This document shows positions 1-8,077 of a DNA stretch of 64,000 nt, in pieces. Below the pieces are notes generated by a model. The model was not told the origin of the DNA and did no database searches. It worked only from the letters and a program-made list of their open reading frames with translations. A program made the translations under genes and the position numbers. Numbering within the stretch: position 1 is the first letter of the stretch; each line of letters begins with the position of its first letter. The stretch is taken from NCBI RefSeq assembly GCF_007827975.1, contig NZ_VITT01000003.1. One strand, given 5' to 3'. This DNA comes from Nitrospirillum viridazoti (GTDB taxonomy: Bacteria > Pseudomonadota > Alphaproteobacteria > Azospirillales > Azospirillaceae).

Positions 1-27
1 CCGCCGTTCCCTTTGAGGATGTGAGTG

Positions 28-1092
28 ATGAGCGACGTCGAACACGGCCAGGACGGCCTTCCCCCCGATGAGGACACGGTGACCGGTGCTGCCGGCCCCG
101 AGCACGAGGCGCAGGAGGCGCCCGAGGGTGAGGAAGAGTACCTGGACGATGAGGACGACTACGAGGATGAGGATGAGGAGGAGGAAGGCCCGGCCCTGGC
201 CCCCATGCGCTGCGGCTTCGTCGCCCTGGTGGGCGCGCCCAACGCCGGCAAGTCCACGCTGCTGAACGCGGCAGTGGGCAGCAAGGTGTCCATCGTCAGC
301 CCCAAGGTGCAGACCACCCGGTCCCGCGTGCTGGGCATCGGCATGCATGACCGCGCCCAGATCCTGTTCGTCGACCTGCCCGGCATCTTCACGCCCAAGA
401 AGCGACTGGAGCGCGCCATGGTGGCCGCCGCCTGGAGCGGGGCTGAGGAGGCGGACCTGGTGGCCGTGCTGGTAGATGCCTCGCGCCGCGTGGATGACGA
501 CACCAACGGCATCATCCAGCGCCTGAAGGACAGCAAGCGCCAGGCCATCCTGATCCTGAACAAGATCGACCTGATCCCCTACGAGCGGCTGCTGGAACTG
601 GCGGCGCGCTTCAACGAGACGGGCGTGTTCACCGACATCTTCATGATCTCCGCCCTGACCGGCGACGGCCTGAAGGACTTCCTGGACAAGCTGGCCGCCC
701 GCCTGCCGGAAGGACCCTGGCTGTTCCCGGAGGACCAGCTGTCCGACATGCCGCAGCGCCTGCTGGCCGCCGAGATCACGCGCGAGAAGCTGTTCCTGCA
801 GCTGCACCAGGAACTGCCCTACGCCGTCGCGGTGGAGACCGAGGCGTGGGAGGAGTTCGAGGACGGCTCCGTCAAGATCTCCCAGATCGTCTACGTCCAG
901 CGCCCCAACCAGAAGGCCATCGTGCTGGGCAAGGGCGGCAGCAAAATCAAGGCCATCGGCGCCGCCGCCCGCGTGGAGCTTGAGGAAATCCTGGACCGCC
1001 GCGTGCACGTCATGCTGTTCGTGAAGGTGCGCGAGGACTGGGCGGAGAAGCCTGACAGCTACAGCCAGTGGGGTTTGGACTTCAACGCGTGA
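28..1092 (+). CDS. era: GTPase Era
   Basis: Ribosome-assembly GTPase that binds the 3' end of 16S rRNA and helps mature the 30S subunit. The 354-residue product has a Walker A motif GAPNAGKST at residues 69-77, a G3 region DLPG, the G4 motif NKID, and a C-terminal KH domain with GKGGSKIKAIG near residue 310. The ATG at 28 lies nine bases after GAGG; an in-frame GTG at 25 is the alternative. Family members are near 300 residues. The excess is a roughly 55-residue, very acidic N-terminal extension, rich in D and E from residue 31 to 53. Upstream rnc, if present, lies outside the window. Confidence 0.96.
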   Translation: MSDVEHGQDGLPPDEDTVTGAAGPEHEAQEAPEGEEEYLDDEDDYEDEDEEEEGPALAPMRCGFVALVGAPNAGKSTLLNAAVGSKVSIVSPKVQTTRSRVLGIGMHDRAQILFVDLPGIFTPKKRLERAMVAAAWSGAEEADLVAVLVDASRRVDDDTNGIIQRLKDSKRQAILILNKIDLIPYERLLELAARFNETGVFTDIFMISALTGDGLKDFLDKLAARLPEGPWLFPEDQLSDMPQRLLAAEITREKLFLQLHQELPYAVAVETEAWEEFEDGSVKISQIVYVQRPNQKAIVLGKGGSKIKAIGAAARVELEEILDRRVHVMLFVKVREDWAEKPDSYSQWGLDFNA

Positions 1093-1103
1093 TGTTCTGG
1101 TAG

Positions 1104-1140
1104 GTGCCGGGATTGGGAGGATCCGATCCCGGCGCTTCTT
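1104..1140. terminator. Hairpin after era, between convergent genes
   Basis: A 10-bp stem (1104-1113 with 1126-1135, one G-T pair) and a 12-base loop, followed by a weak T-rich stretch TTCTT. It sits between the end of era and the end of the convergent gene at 1150-1938, so it could serve both. The T tract is poor, hence moderate confidence. Confidence 0.5.
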
Positions 1141-1149
1141 AATTGAGCA

Positions 1150-1938
1150 TTAAGCGGCTCCCGCAGTTTCGGCCAATACGGCTGATGGCACGGCATGCCA
1201 AGCGTAGAGTAGCCAGCCGGTGCCCTTTTGTTCGCCGTACCAGCAATCAAAGCGTAGGGCACGAGCCGTTCCTCCAGCACCATTTTCATGGTCGACTAGA
1301 TGGCGAGCCAACCGGTGGCGGGCTGTATCGCCTGCAATTGCATCGTTGTTTTCCAGCCACCATTCGGCAACTGTCTTATAATGGGTAACTACTGCGATCA
1401 ATCCTACCGTTATGCTAGGAGATAGGATCTTGGACTGGGGATTGTCGGCGTGATTGAGTCGGAAGCTGTTGATTTTATCGATATCGGTGAGCAATCCCTG
1501 ATAGCTAACACTTTTAATGAATCGTTTGGCTTCTACTCGTAATTGTATCTGGTGATTGGGCTCATAAGCTAATAAGTCGAGCCAGCCGCGTGTGTCATGT
1601 CGGGCTGCCTGCTGGTAAATTGCCCAGCCCTTCATAATGCAGGCATGTCCTAGATGGGCGATAATATTACCCTCGTGGAGGGCATTTCCGCTATTATCAT
1701 TGTTCTTTGATGGCCAGTAGTGCCTCAAGGAAGCGGAAATTGACTCTGATGTCTTTTTCATCAGACCATCCATTGTCACTTGAATGTCGACCTCTTCCAT
1801 TTGCCCCTCGATTGAATGTTGGATTGTATAATCTGCCATATTGTATCCAGAAAGGTGCATGTCATACCATGCCGGTGGATAGGTTGGGCGGAAAAGCAAT
1901 TTTCCTTTGGTGACAGCCCTGCTGTGATCGGATGTCAT
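1150..1938 (-). CDS. Unknown protein, possible PD-(D/E)XK nuclease fold, AT-rich gene
   Basis: I do not recognise this 262-residue protein. Its middle section reads HEGNIIAHLGHA, then GWLDLLAYEP, then LRVEAKRF. That spacing of an early Glu, a strand-borne Asp and an E-x-K motif resembles the PD-(D/E)XK nuclease core, but this is a by-eye suggestion. Composition is foreign to the region: bases 1381-1440 contain 29 G+C of 60 and bases 1501-1560 contain 22, while neighbours run near 70 percent. It points away from copA. The start at 1938 follows an AAGGG; internal ATGs at 1860 and 1836 are alternatives, because 1938 lies only eight bases from the copA operator. Confidence 0.6.
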   Translation of the reverse strand: MTSDHSRAVTKGKLLFRPTYPPAWYDMHLSGYNMADYTIQHSIEGQMEEVDIQVTMDGLMKKTSESISASLRHYWPSKNNDNSGNALHEGNIIAHLGHACIMKGWAIYQQAARHDTRGWLDLLAYEPNHQIQLRVEAKRFIKSVSYQGLLTDIDKINSFRLNHADNPQSKILSPSITVGLIAVVTHYKTVAEWWLENNDAIAGDTARHRLARHLVDHENGAGGTARALRFDCWYGEQKGTGWLLYAWHAVPSAVLAETAGAA

Positions 1939-1943
1939 TACCC

Positions 1944-1974
1944 TTGACCCTCCCATGATGGGAGGGTCTATCTG
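1944..1974 (+). promoter_or_regulatory. CueR/MerR-type copper promoter and operator for copA
   Basis: A -35 box TTGACC (1944-1949) and a -10-like TATCTG (1969-1974) are separated by exactly 19 bases, the over-long spacing typical of MerR-family promoters. The spacer carries a perfect inverted repeat, GACCCTCCCA at 1946-1955 and TGGGAGGGTC at 1959-1968, around a central TGA. This matches the layout of CueR operators. copA starts 29 bases downstream, and a CueR-type regulator lies at 6359-6763. Confidence 0.85.
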
Positions 1975-2002
1975 TACGGGACATCTCGTCGAGGAGACTG
2001 AA

Positions 2003-4492
2003 ATGTCCCATATCGCCCCCGTTCCGCCCGCCGCCCCCGGCACCATCGACATTCCCATCGGCGGGATGACCTGTGCCGGCTGCGTGCGCCGGGTGGAGAA
2101 GGCGATCGCCGCCGTGCCGGGCGTGGCCGCCGCCACCGTGAACCTGGCGGCGGAACGCGCCCATGTGGAACTGGCCGAGGGCGGGCGCCTGCCCGACGTG
2201 GTCGAGGCCATCGCCAAGGCCGGCTATGACGCCGGCACGCATACCGTCGAACTCGCCATCCAGGGCATGACCTGCGCCGGCTGTGTGGCGCGGGTGGAGA
2301 AGGTGCTGCGCGCCGCACCCGGTGTAGTGGAAGCCACGGTCAATCTGGCGACGGAGCGGGCCAGCGTGCTCCTGGTCGACGGCGCCGATGCTGCCGCCGC
2401 GGCGGCGGCTGTCACCAAGGCCGGCTATGAGGCCAAGCCCCTGGTTCAGGAGGACGCGGCCGCGCAGACGGACCGGGAGCGGGAGGCGCGGGCGGCGGAG
2501 GTCGATGCGCTGAAGCGGGCCGTGGCGCTCGCCGCCATCGCCACCGTGCCCCTGTTCGCGGTGGAGATGGCGCGCCATGTCGTGCCCGGCTTCCATCACT
2601 GGCTGGCCGGCGCGGTGGGGGAGCAGCCCTGGCGCTGGGTCAGCCTGGTGCTGGCGGCCTTCGTCCTGGCCGTGCCGGGCCGGCGCTTCTTCGCCAAGGG
2701 CGTGCCCAACCTGGTGCGCGCCACGCCGGACATGAATTCCCTGGTGGTGCTGGGGGCGGGGGCCGCCTTCCTCTATTCCGCCGTGGCCACGGTGGCGCCC
2801 CAGATTTTACCGGCCGGCACCGACAACGTCTATTTCGAGGCGGCGGCCGTCATCGTCACCCTGATCCTGGTGGGCCGCCTGTTCGAGGCGCGGGCCAAGG
2901 GCCGCACCAGCGAGGCCATCAAGCGCCTACTGACCCTGCAGGCCAAGACGGCGCGGGTGGAGCGGGATGGCCAGACCCTGGAACTGCCCATCGCGAGCGT
3001 GGTGGTGGGCGACATCGTGCTGGTGCGCCCCGGTGAGCGCGTGCCGGTGGACGGCATCGTGCTGGACGGATCGTCCTTCGTGGATGAAAGCATGATCACC
3101 GGGGAGCCGCTGCCGGTGGAGAAGGGGGGCGGCGCGTCGGTCGTGGGCGGCACGGTCAACAAGGCCGGGTCCTTCCGCTTCCGGGCGGAGAAGGTGGGGG
3201 CGGCCACCCTGCTGTCCCAGATCGTGCGCATGGTGGAGACGGCGCAGGGCGCCAAGCTGCCCATCCAGGCGGCGGTGGACCAGGTGACGGCCTGGTTCGT
3301 GCCGGCGGTCATGGCGGCGGCGCTGCTGACCTTCGCCGCCTGGTACTTCTTCGGGCCCGGGCCGCAGCTCAGCTACGCCCTGGTCAACGCCGTGGCGGTG
3401 CTGATCATCGCCTGCCCCTGCGCCATGGGCCTGGCCACGCCCACCTCCATCATGGTGGGCACGGGCAAGGCGGCGGAGCTGGGCATCCTGTTCCGCCAGG
3501 GCGACGCGTTGCAGGGCCTGCGGGACGTGCGCGCCGTGGCCTTCGACAAGACCGGCACCCTGACCCTGGGGCGGCCGACGCTGACCGACCTGGCGGTGGT
3601 GGAGGGCTTTGCCGAGGACGAAGTGCTGCGCCTGGTGGCGGCGGTCGAGGGGCGGTCCGAGCATCCCATCGCCCAGGCCATCGTGGCCGGGGCCCAGGCG
3701 CGCGGCCTCACCCTGCCGGCGGCAGATGGCTTCGGCGCGGAACCCGGCTTCGGCGCGCAGGCCACGGTCGAGGGCCGCGTGGTGGCGGTGGGCGCCGACC
3801 GCTACATGACCCGCCTGGGCATCGGCGTGGCGCCGGTGGCGGACGCCGCCGGTCGGCTGGGCGGGGAAGGCAAGAGCCCGCTCTACGCCGCCATCGACGG
3901 CCGGCTGGCCGCCATCCTGGCGGTGGCCGATCCGGTGAAGCCCGAGGCGGCCGAGGTGGTGCGCACGCTGCACGGCGCTGGTCTGACGGTCATCATGGTC
4001 ACCGGCGACAACCGCCGCACGGCGGAGGCGGTGGCCAAGACGCTGGGCATCGATGAGGTGGCGGCGGAGGTGCTGCCGGAGGGCAAGGTGGCGGCGGTGA
4101 AGGAATTGCAGCGGCGACACGGCCGTGTCGCCTTCGCCGGCGATGGCGTGAACGACGCCCCGGCCCTGGCGACGGCGGATGTCGGCCTGGCCATGGGGGC
4201 CGGCACTGACATCGCCATCGAGGCGGCCGACGTGGTGCTGGTGCGGGGCGACCTGCGTGGGGTGGCCACGGCCATCGCCCTCAGCCGCGCCGTCCTGGGC
4301 AACATCCGCCAGAACCTGGCCTGGGCCTTCGGCTACAATGTGGTGCTGATCCCCCTGGCCGCCGGCCTGCTCTACCCCGTCACCGGCTGGCTGCTGTCGC
4401 CCATGGTGGCGGCCGGCGCCATGGCGCTGTCCAGCGTCAGCGTGCTGACCAACGCCCTGCGCCTGCGCCGCTTCCGATCGCCCGGCTCATGA
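2003..4492 (+). CDS. copA: Copper-exporting P1B-type ATPase CopA
   Basis: Inner-membrane ATPase that expels Cu(I) from the cytoplasm. The 829-residue protein has two N-terminal heavy-metal domains, each with GMTCAGC (Cys24/27 and Cys91/94). It also has the actuator TGE loop (ITGEP), the membrane copper site CPC at 471-473, phosphorylation motif DKTGT at 515, the SEHP motif near 552, and GDGVNDAP in the P domain. The ATG at 2003 follows GAGGAG with good spacing; an upstream in-frame ATG at 1955 falls inside the operator and is rejected. Expression is predicted to be induced by copper through the CueR-type promoter just upstream. Confidence 0.97.
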   Translation: MSHIAPVPPAAPGTIDIPIGGMTCAGCVRRVEKAIAAVPGVAAATVNLAAERAHVELAEGGRLPDVVEAIAKAGYDAGTHTVELAIQGMTCAGCVARVEKVLRAAPGVVEATVNLATERASVLLVDGADAAAAAAAVTKAGYEAKPLVQEDAAAQTDREREARAAEVDALKRAVALAAIATVPLFAVEMARHVVPGFHHWLAGAVGEQPWRWVSLVLAAFVLAVPGRRFFAKGVPNLVRATPDMNSLVVLGAGAAFLYSAVATVAPQILPAGTDNVYFEAAAVIVTLILVGRLFEARAKGRTSEAIKRLLTLQAKTARVERDGQTLELPIASVVVGDIVLVRPGERVPVDGIVLDGSSFVDESMITGEPLPVEKGGGASVVGGTVNKAGSFRFRAEKVGAATLLSQIVRMVETAQGAKLPIQAAVDQVTAWFVPAVMAAALLTFAAWYFFGPGPQLSYALVNAVAVLIIACPCAMGLATPTSIMVGTGKAAELGILFRQGDALQGLRDVRAVAFDKTGTLTLGRPTLTDLAVVEGFAEDEVLRLVAAVEGRSEHPIAQAIVAGAQARGLTLPAADGFGAEPGFGAQATVEGRVVAVGADRYMTRLGIGVAPVADAAGRLGGEGKSPLYAAIDGRLAAILAVADPVKPEAAEVVRTLHGAGLTVIMVTGDNRRTAEAVAKTLGIDEVAAEVLPEGKVAAVKELQRRHGRVAFAGDGVNDAPALATADVGLAMGAGTDIAIEAADVVLVRGDLRGVATAIALSRAVLGNIRQNLAWAFGYNVVLIPLAAGLLYPVTGWLLSPMVAAGAMALSSVSVLTNALRLRRFRSPGS

Positions 4493-4574
4493 CCGGCACC
4501 CGTGCGCGGGACCGGTCTTGTGGTGTACGGTCCCGGGATGGTTTCAGCCCCTGGATGACGTAGGAAAGCGACGC

Positions 4575-6362
4575 ATGCCCACCGTGGGAGAGGTCTTGGC
4601 CGTGGCCCTGGACCATCACCAGTCCGGCCGCCTGGATCAGGCGGAAGACCTGTACGGCCAGATCCTGCGCGCCATGCCGGACTGTGCCGACGCCTTGCAT
4701 CTGCAAGGGGTGCTGTTCGTCCAGACCGGCCGCCCCGCGGGGGGTGAGGACCTGATCGCCCAGGCCATCGCGCTGGACGGGAACAATGTCGACTATCGCG
4801 CCAACCTGGCCCAGGCCCAGCGCCAGCGGGGCGACCGGGTGGCCGCCCTGGCCACCTATAACCAGGTCGTGGCCCTGGCGCCGCGCCATGGACCGGCGCA
4901 CCTGGCCTGCGCCCAGATCCTGGAGGATCTGGGCCGGGTGCAGGAGGCCGCCGATGCTTACCGGCTGCTGGCCGGCTTGCCCCAGCAGTTGGCCGAGGCC
5001 CAACTGGGCCTGGGCCGCTGCCTGCTGCGCCTGGACAGGAAAGAGGAGGCGGAGGCTGCCTTCCGTGCCGTCCTGGCGGTGGCGCCGGATGAGGTGGTGG
5101 CGCTGGTCAATCTGGGGGATCTGCTGCGCCGGCGGGGTGGGCAGGAGGCCGAGGCCGCTCGCCTGCTGGACCATGCCCTGCGGCTGCGACCCGGCCTGTT
5201 CGAGGCGGCGGCCAGCCGGGCGGAGCTGCATGCGGCAAGGGGGGAGATGGCGGCGGCGGCCGAGATGGCACGCGGGCTGATCGCCACCCATCCCGCCCGG
5301 CCGGAGCCCTACGGCATCCTGGCCCGCGCGCTGCGCTACCAGGGATATACGGCGGACGCGCTGAAGGTCAGCGCGCGCCAGCTGGCCCTGACGCCGGATG
5401 ATCCCGAGGTGGCCATAAGCCTGGCGTACTGCCACCTGCGCCTGGGCAATTACCGCGCCGGCTTCCCCTTGTATCGCCGGCGCTGGCATTTGACGCCCCT
5501 GCCGCGGCGTCACCAGGCCGTGCCCGAATGGGACGGCCGCGCCCTTCCCGGCAAGAGCCTAGTGGTTTGGGACGAGCAGGGGGCCGGCGACACCATCAGC
5601 ATGCTGCGGCTGCTGCCCCGGGCGGCGGCCCGCGTGGGCCGGCTGCTGTTCGAATCCCCCCACGCCCTGTCGGTGCTCTGGCCACCGGCGCTGTGGCCCG
5701 GCCAACAGATGGGGGAAGTGGTACTGCGTGGCCAGCCGCTGCCGCTGACGCCCGACGTCCAGATCGCCATGATGGATCTGCCGGAGGCCCTGGGCCTGAC
5801 GGTGGACACCATCCCGTGGGACGGCCCTTATCTGTCGGCGGCGCCGGAGCGGGTGACGGCGTGGCGGACGCGCCTGGCGGGCGTGCCCGGGCGCCGGGTG
5901 GGCCTGCTGTGGGCCGGCAATCCCCAATTCCCCGTCGATGCCTGGCGTTCCCCCGGCCTGGCAGCCCTGCTGCCCCTGCTGGAGGCGCATCCCGACGTGA
6001 CCTTCATCGGCCTGCAGCGGCGGGAAGGGCGGGGTGCCGTCGACGGACTGACGCTGCCGCCCAACCTGCTGGACCTGGCGCCGGAGGTGCGCGACTGGGC
6101 GGACACCGCCGCCATCATGACCCTGCTGGACCTGGTGATCACCCCGGACACCGGGCCGGCCCATGTCGCGGGCGCCTTGGGCCGCCCGGTATGGACCATG
6201 GTAATCACCGACGCCGACTGGCGCTGGATGGACCAGCGGGCGGACACGCCCTGGTACCCCAGCATGCGCCTGTTCCGCCAGGCGACGCTGGGGGACTGGG
6301 CGCCCGTGGTGGCGGCCATGAGCGCCGCCCTGACGGACCTCCAGGGGGACCGCGCATCATGA
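4575..6362 (+). CDS. TPR protein with glycosyltransferase-like C-terminal domain
   Basis: 595 residues. Roughly the first 320 are tetratricopeptide repeats with alternating A/G-L-G-Y/F patterns. The C-terminal part resembles the GT9/GT41-like domain often joined to TPRs in alphaproteobacteria, including VGLLWAGNPQF and, near the end, ITPDTGPAHVAGALGRPVW, a nucleotide-sugar-binding type of motif. The substrate is unknown. The start at 4575 follows AGGAAAG; an upstream in-frame start at 4518 lacks a ribosome site. The last codons overlap the cueR start by four bases (ATGA), implying translational coupling. No signal peptide is visible, so it is probably cytoplasmic. Confidence 0.8.
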   Translation: MPTVGEVLAVALDHHQSGRLDQAEDLYGQILRAMPDCADALHLQGVLFVQTGRPAGGEDLIAQAIALDGNNVDYRANLAQAQRQRGDRVAALATYNQVVALAPRHGPAHLACAQILEDLGRVQEAADAYRLLAGLPQQLAEAQLGLGRCLLRLDRKEEAEAAFRAVLAVAPDEVVALVNLGDLLRRRGGQEAEAARLLDHALRLRPGLFEAAASRAELHAARGEMAAAAEMARGLIATHPARPEPYGILARALRYQGYTADALKVSARQLALTPDDPEVAISLAYCHLRLGNYRAGFPLYRRRWHLTPLPRRHQAVPEWDGRALPGKSLVVWDEQGAGDTISMLRLLPRAAARVGRLLFESPHALSVLWPPALWPGQQMGEVVLRGQPLPLTPDVQIAMMDLPEALGLTVDTIPWDGPYLSAAPERVTAWRTRLAGVPGRRVGLLWAGNPQFPVDAWRSPGLAALLPLLEAHPDVTFIGLQRREGRGAVDGLTLPPNLLDLAPEVRDWADTAAIMTLLDLVITPDTGPAHVAGALGRPVWTMVITDADWRWMDQRADTPWYPSMRLFRQATLGDWAPVVAAMSAALTDLQGDRAS

Positions 6363-6763
6363 ACATAGGCCAAGCCTCCAAGGCGTCCGGCGTCAGCGTC
6401 AAGATGATCCGCTATTACGACGAGGTCGGCCTGGTGCGCCCCTCCGGCCGGTCGGAGGGCAACTACCGCGAATACGACGCCCGCGAGATCAATGAGCTGC
6501 GCTTCATCAAGCGGGCACGGGGCCTGGGTTTCGACATGGCGGAGATCGCCCAGCTGCTGTCCCTGTGGCGCGACCGGGACCGGCCCAGCCGTGAGGTGAA
6601 GGCCATCGCCCAGCGCCACCTGGCCGACCTGGACACCCGCATCCGCGAGATGCAGGCCATGGCCGACACGCTGCGCCACCTGGCCCATTGCTGCGCCGGC
6701 GACGACCGCCCCGACTGCCCCATCCTGGAGGATTTGGGCGGCGCCGCTCACACGACCTTGTAG
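6359..6763 (+). CDS. cueR: Copper-responsive MerR-family regulator CueR
   Basis: 134 residues. An N-terminal winged helix begins MNIGQASKASGVSVKMIRYY, followed by a dimerisation helix and a metal loop CCAGDDRPDC. Cys112 and Cys120 fall at the same numbering as in E. coli CueR, and Ser77 matches the serine of monovalent-metal sensors. It is expected to bend the 19-bp-spaced copA promoter when Cu(I) is bound. It lies two genes downstream of copA rather than divergent from it, and its ATG overlaps the stop of the TPR gene (ATGA). Confidence 0.92.
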   Translation: MNIGQASKASGVSVKMIRYYDEVGLVRPSGRSEGNYREYDAREINELRFIKRARGLGFDMAEIAQLLSLWRDRDRPSREVKAIAQRHLADLDTRIREMQAMADTLRHLAHCCAGDDRPDCPILEDLGGAAHTTL

Positions 6764-6786
6764 ACGCGGATGAGGACGGCGTGCCG

Positions 6787-6831
6787 AATGGCATGGGGGT
6801 CAATGGCGTGGGGCCCAATGGCGTGGGGATA
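6787..6831. repeat. Three tandem 15-bp repeats
   Basis: Three direct copies with a 15-base period begin at 6787, 6802 and 6817, each built on AATGGCRTGGGG. They lie in the 124-base gap between cueR and the DUF1801 gene. No function is evident; replication slippage is the simplest explanation. Confidence 0.7.
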
Positions 6832-6887
6832 GGGGGCCGCCGGCGTGACCGCCTCGACATTTCCAACCGGCCTGCCAAACTACGCCC

Positions 6888-7280
6888 ATGGATGCTCTCT
6901 TCCTCCTGCCGGGCGCCGTGCGGCGCGATCCCGAGGTCGACGCCTGGTTCGCCCAGGGCGATCCCCTGCGGCTGATGATCCAGCCGTGGTTCGAGGAATT
7001 GCGCGGCTGCGGTGACGATGTGCGGGAATTGATCCACGACCGCCAACCCACGGCATGCGTGGGCGAGGCGGCCTTCGCCTATGTCGGCGCCTACACCGCG
7101 CACGCCAGCGTGGGCTTCTTCCACGGCGCCGACCTGAACGACCCCGCCGGCCTGCTGCAGGGCACCGGCAAGCGCATGCGCCATGTGAAGCTGCGCTGGG
7201 GCCAGGCGCACGACACCGCGGCGCTCACGGCGCTGATCGCCGCCGCCTACCAGGACATGCGGCGGCGCCTCCGGACATAG
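6888..7280 (+). CDS. DUF1801 (YdhG-like) domain protein
   Basis: A 130-residue soluble protein. The segment GFFHGADLNDPAGLLQGTGKRMRHVKLR is the DUF1801 hallmark, where an aromatic-rich strand is followed by LLxGTGKRxRHVK. The biochemical role of this family is not established. The gene stands alone, with a short repeat tract upstream and the toxin-antitoxin promoter downstream. Confidence 0.75.
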   Translation: MDALFLLPGAVRRDPEVDAWFAQGDPLRLMIQPWFEELRGCGDDVRELIHDRQPTACVGEAAFAYVGAYTAHASVGFFHGADLNDPAGLLQGTGKRMRHVKLRWGQAHDTAALTALIAAAYQDMRRRLRT

Positions 7281-7384
7281 CGCCGCCGGGGTGGCTCGAC
7301 ATTGCGCCGGGCTGTCAGGTCGGCTGCGGCACGATGTGCGGACGGGGGAAGATAGACAGGAGCCGGGATAACGATTCAATCGGC

Positions 7385-7420
7385 GCCAAAGTTTGACAAA
7401 CTTTGGCTTTCTCATATCAT
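7385..7420 (+). promoter_or_regulatory. parDE promoter with palindromic operator over the -35
   Basis: A perfect -35 TTGACA (7393-7398) and a near-consensus -10 TATCAT (7415-7420) are 16 bases apart. The -35 is embedded in a perfect inverted repeat, 11-base arms at 7385-7395 and 7397-7407 around one central A (core CCAAAGTTTG/CAAACTTTGG). This is the expected arrangement for autorepression by the ParD-ParE complex. Confidence 0.8.
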
Positions 7421-7452
7421 CGGCGTAGTTAGATCTGGAAGGCGATCTTGAG

Positions 7453-7716
7453 ATGAGCACCCTGAACGTTTCCATGCCAGAGGCAATGCGGGCGTATGTC
7501 GAAAAACAAGCGGCAGAAGGCCAGTATAGCGCGAGCGAATACATCAGACATTTAATCCGCGAAGATCAAAAGCGCCAGGCGGAGCAGACCCGTAAGCTAT
7601 TGGGAGACTACCTGGTCTTGAGTGCACAGCAGCTGGACGAAGATGACCTCTCGGACGTATCTGTCGAAAGTTTGCTTGCTGAAGGCCGTGCCCGCCGGCA
7701 AGGCCAGTCATCCTGA
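7453..7716 (+). CDS. parD: ParD-family antitoxin
   Basis: An 87-residue protein. The N-terminal ribbon-helix-helix region (STLNVSMPEAMRAYVEKQAAEGQYSASEYIRHLIR) should dimerise and bind operator DNA, and an acidic, flexible C-terminus should wrap the toxin. It overlaps the toxin gene by one base (TGATG), the usual coupled order of antitoxin then toxin. Base composition is visibly lower in GC than the flanking core genes, consistent with a mobile module. Confidence 0.9.
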   Translation: MSTLNVSMPEAMRAYVEKQAAEGQYSASEYIRHLIREDQKRQAEQTRKLLGDYLVLSAQQLDEDDLSDVSVESLLAEGRARRQGQSS

Positions 7717-8048
7717 TGACGAAGCAGAGTTATGTTCTTTCCCATGAAGCCGGATTGGATCTAGCCGAAATCGAAGACTACACCGCCTGCGAATGGGGTG
7801 ATGCCCAAGCAGAATCCTATATTCGAGCGCTATTCCTGGCGTTTGAGAAACTGGCGCGCAACCCACAACTGGGACGCCGCCGTTCCGATGTTCCCGGGCC
7901 ATTCCTGGTTTATGGCGTTGGCAGGCATTTGATCATATATCGCTTCCAAGAGGCGCGTGACCGTCTGGAAATTCTCAATGTCCTACACCCGTCGATGGAT
8001 ATTGCTGCACGGATGAAGCAGGCACTAGACCGGCGGAAGCAGCAATAA
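7716..8048 (+). CDS. parE: ParE/RelE-superfamily toxin
   Basis: 110 residues with the ParE pattern: an N-terminal helical hairpin (LSHEAGLDLAEIEDYTACEWG), NPQLGRRRSDV in the middle, and a late strand pair ending RFQEARDRLEILNVLHP. ParE toxins act on DNA gyrase, whereas RelE toxins cut mRNA; the sequence fits the ParE branch better. The ATG at 7716 shares its A with the antitoxin stop. The gene ends 30 bases from the convergent cyclic-di-GMP gene. Confidence 0.9.
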   Translation: MTKQSYVLSHEAGLDLAEIEDYTACEWGDAQAESYIRALFLAFEKLARNPQLGRRRSDVPGPFLVYGVGRHLIIYRFQEARDRLEILNVLHPSMDIAARMKQALDRRKQQ

Positions 8049-8077
8049 GCGCTACCACCACGCAAGCGGATCCGAGC

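Noticed and set aside
1..24. End of an rnc gene before era
   Set aside because: Two frames show stops here, but 24 bases cannot identify a product.
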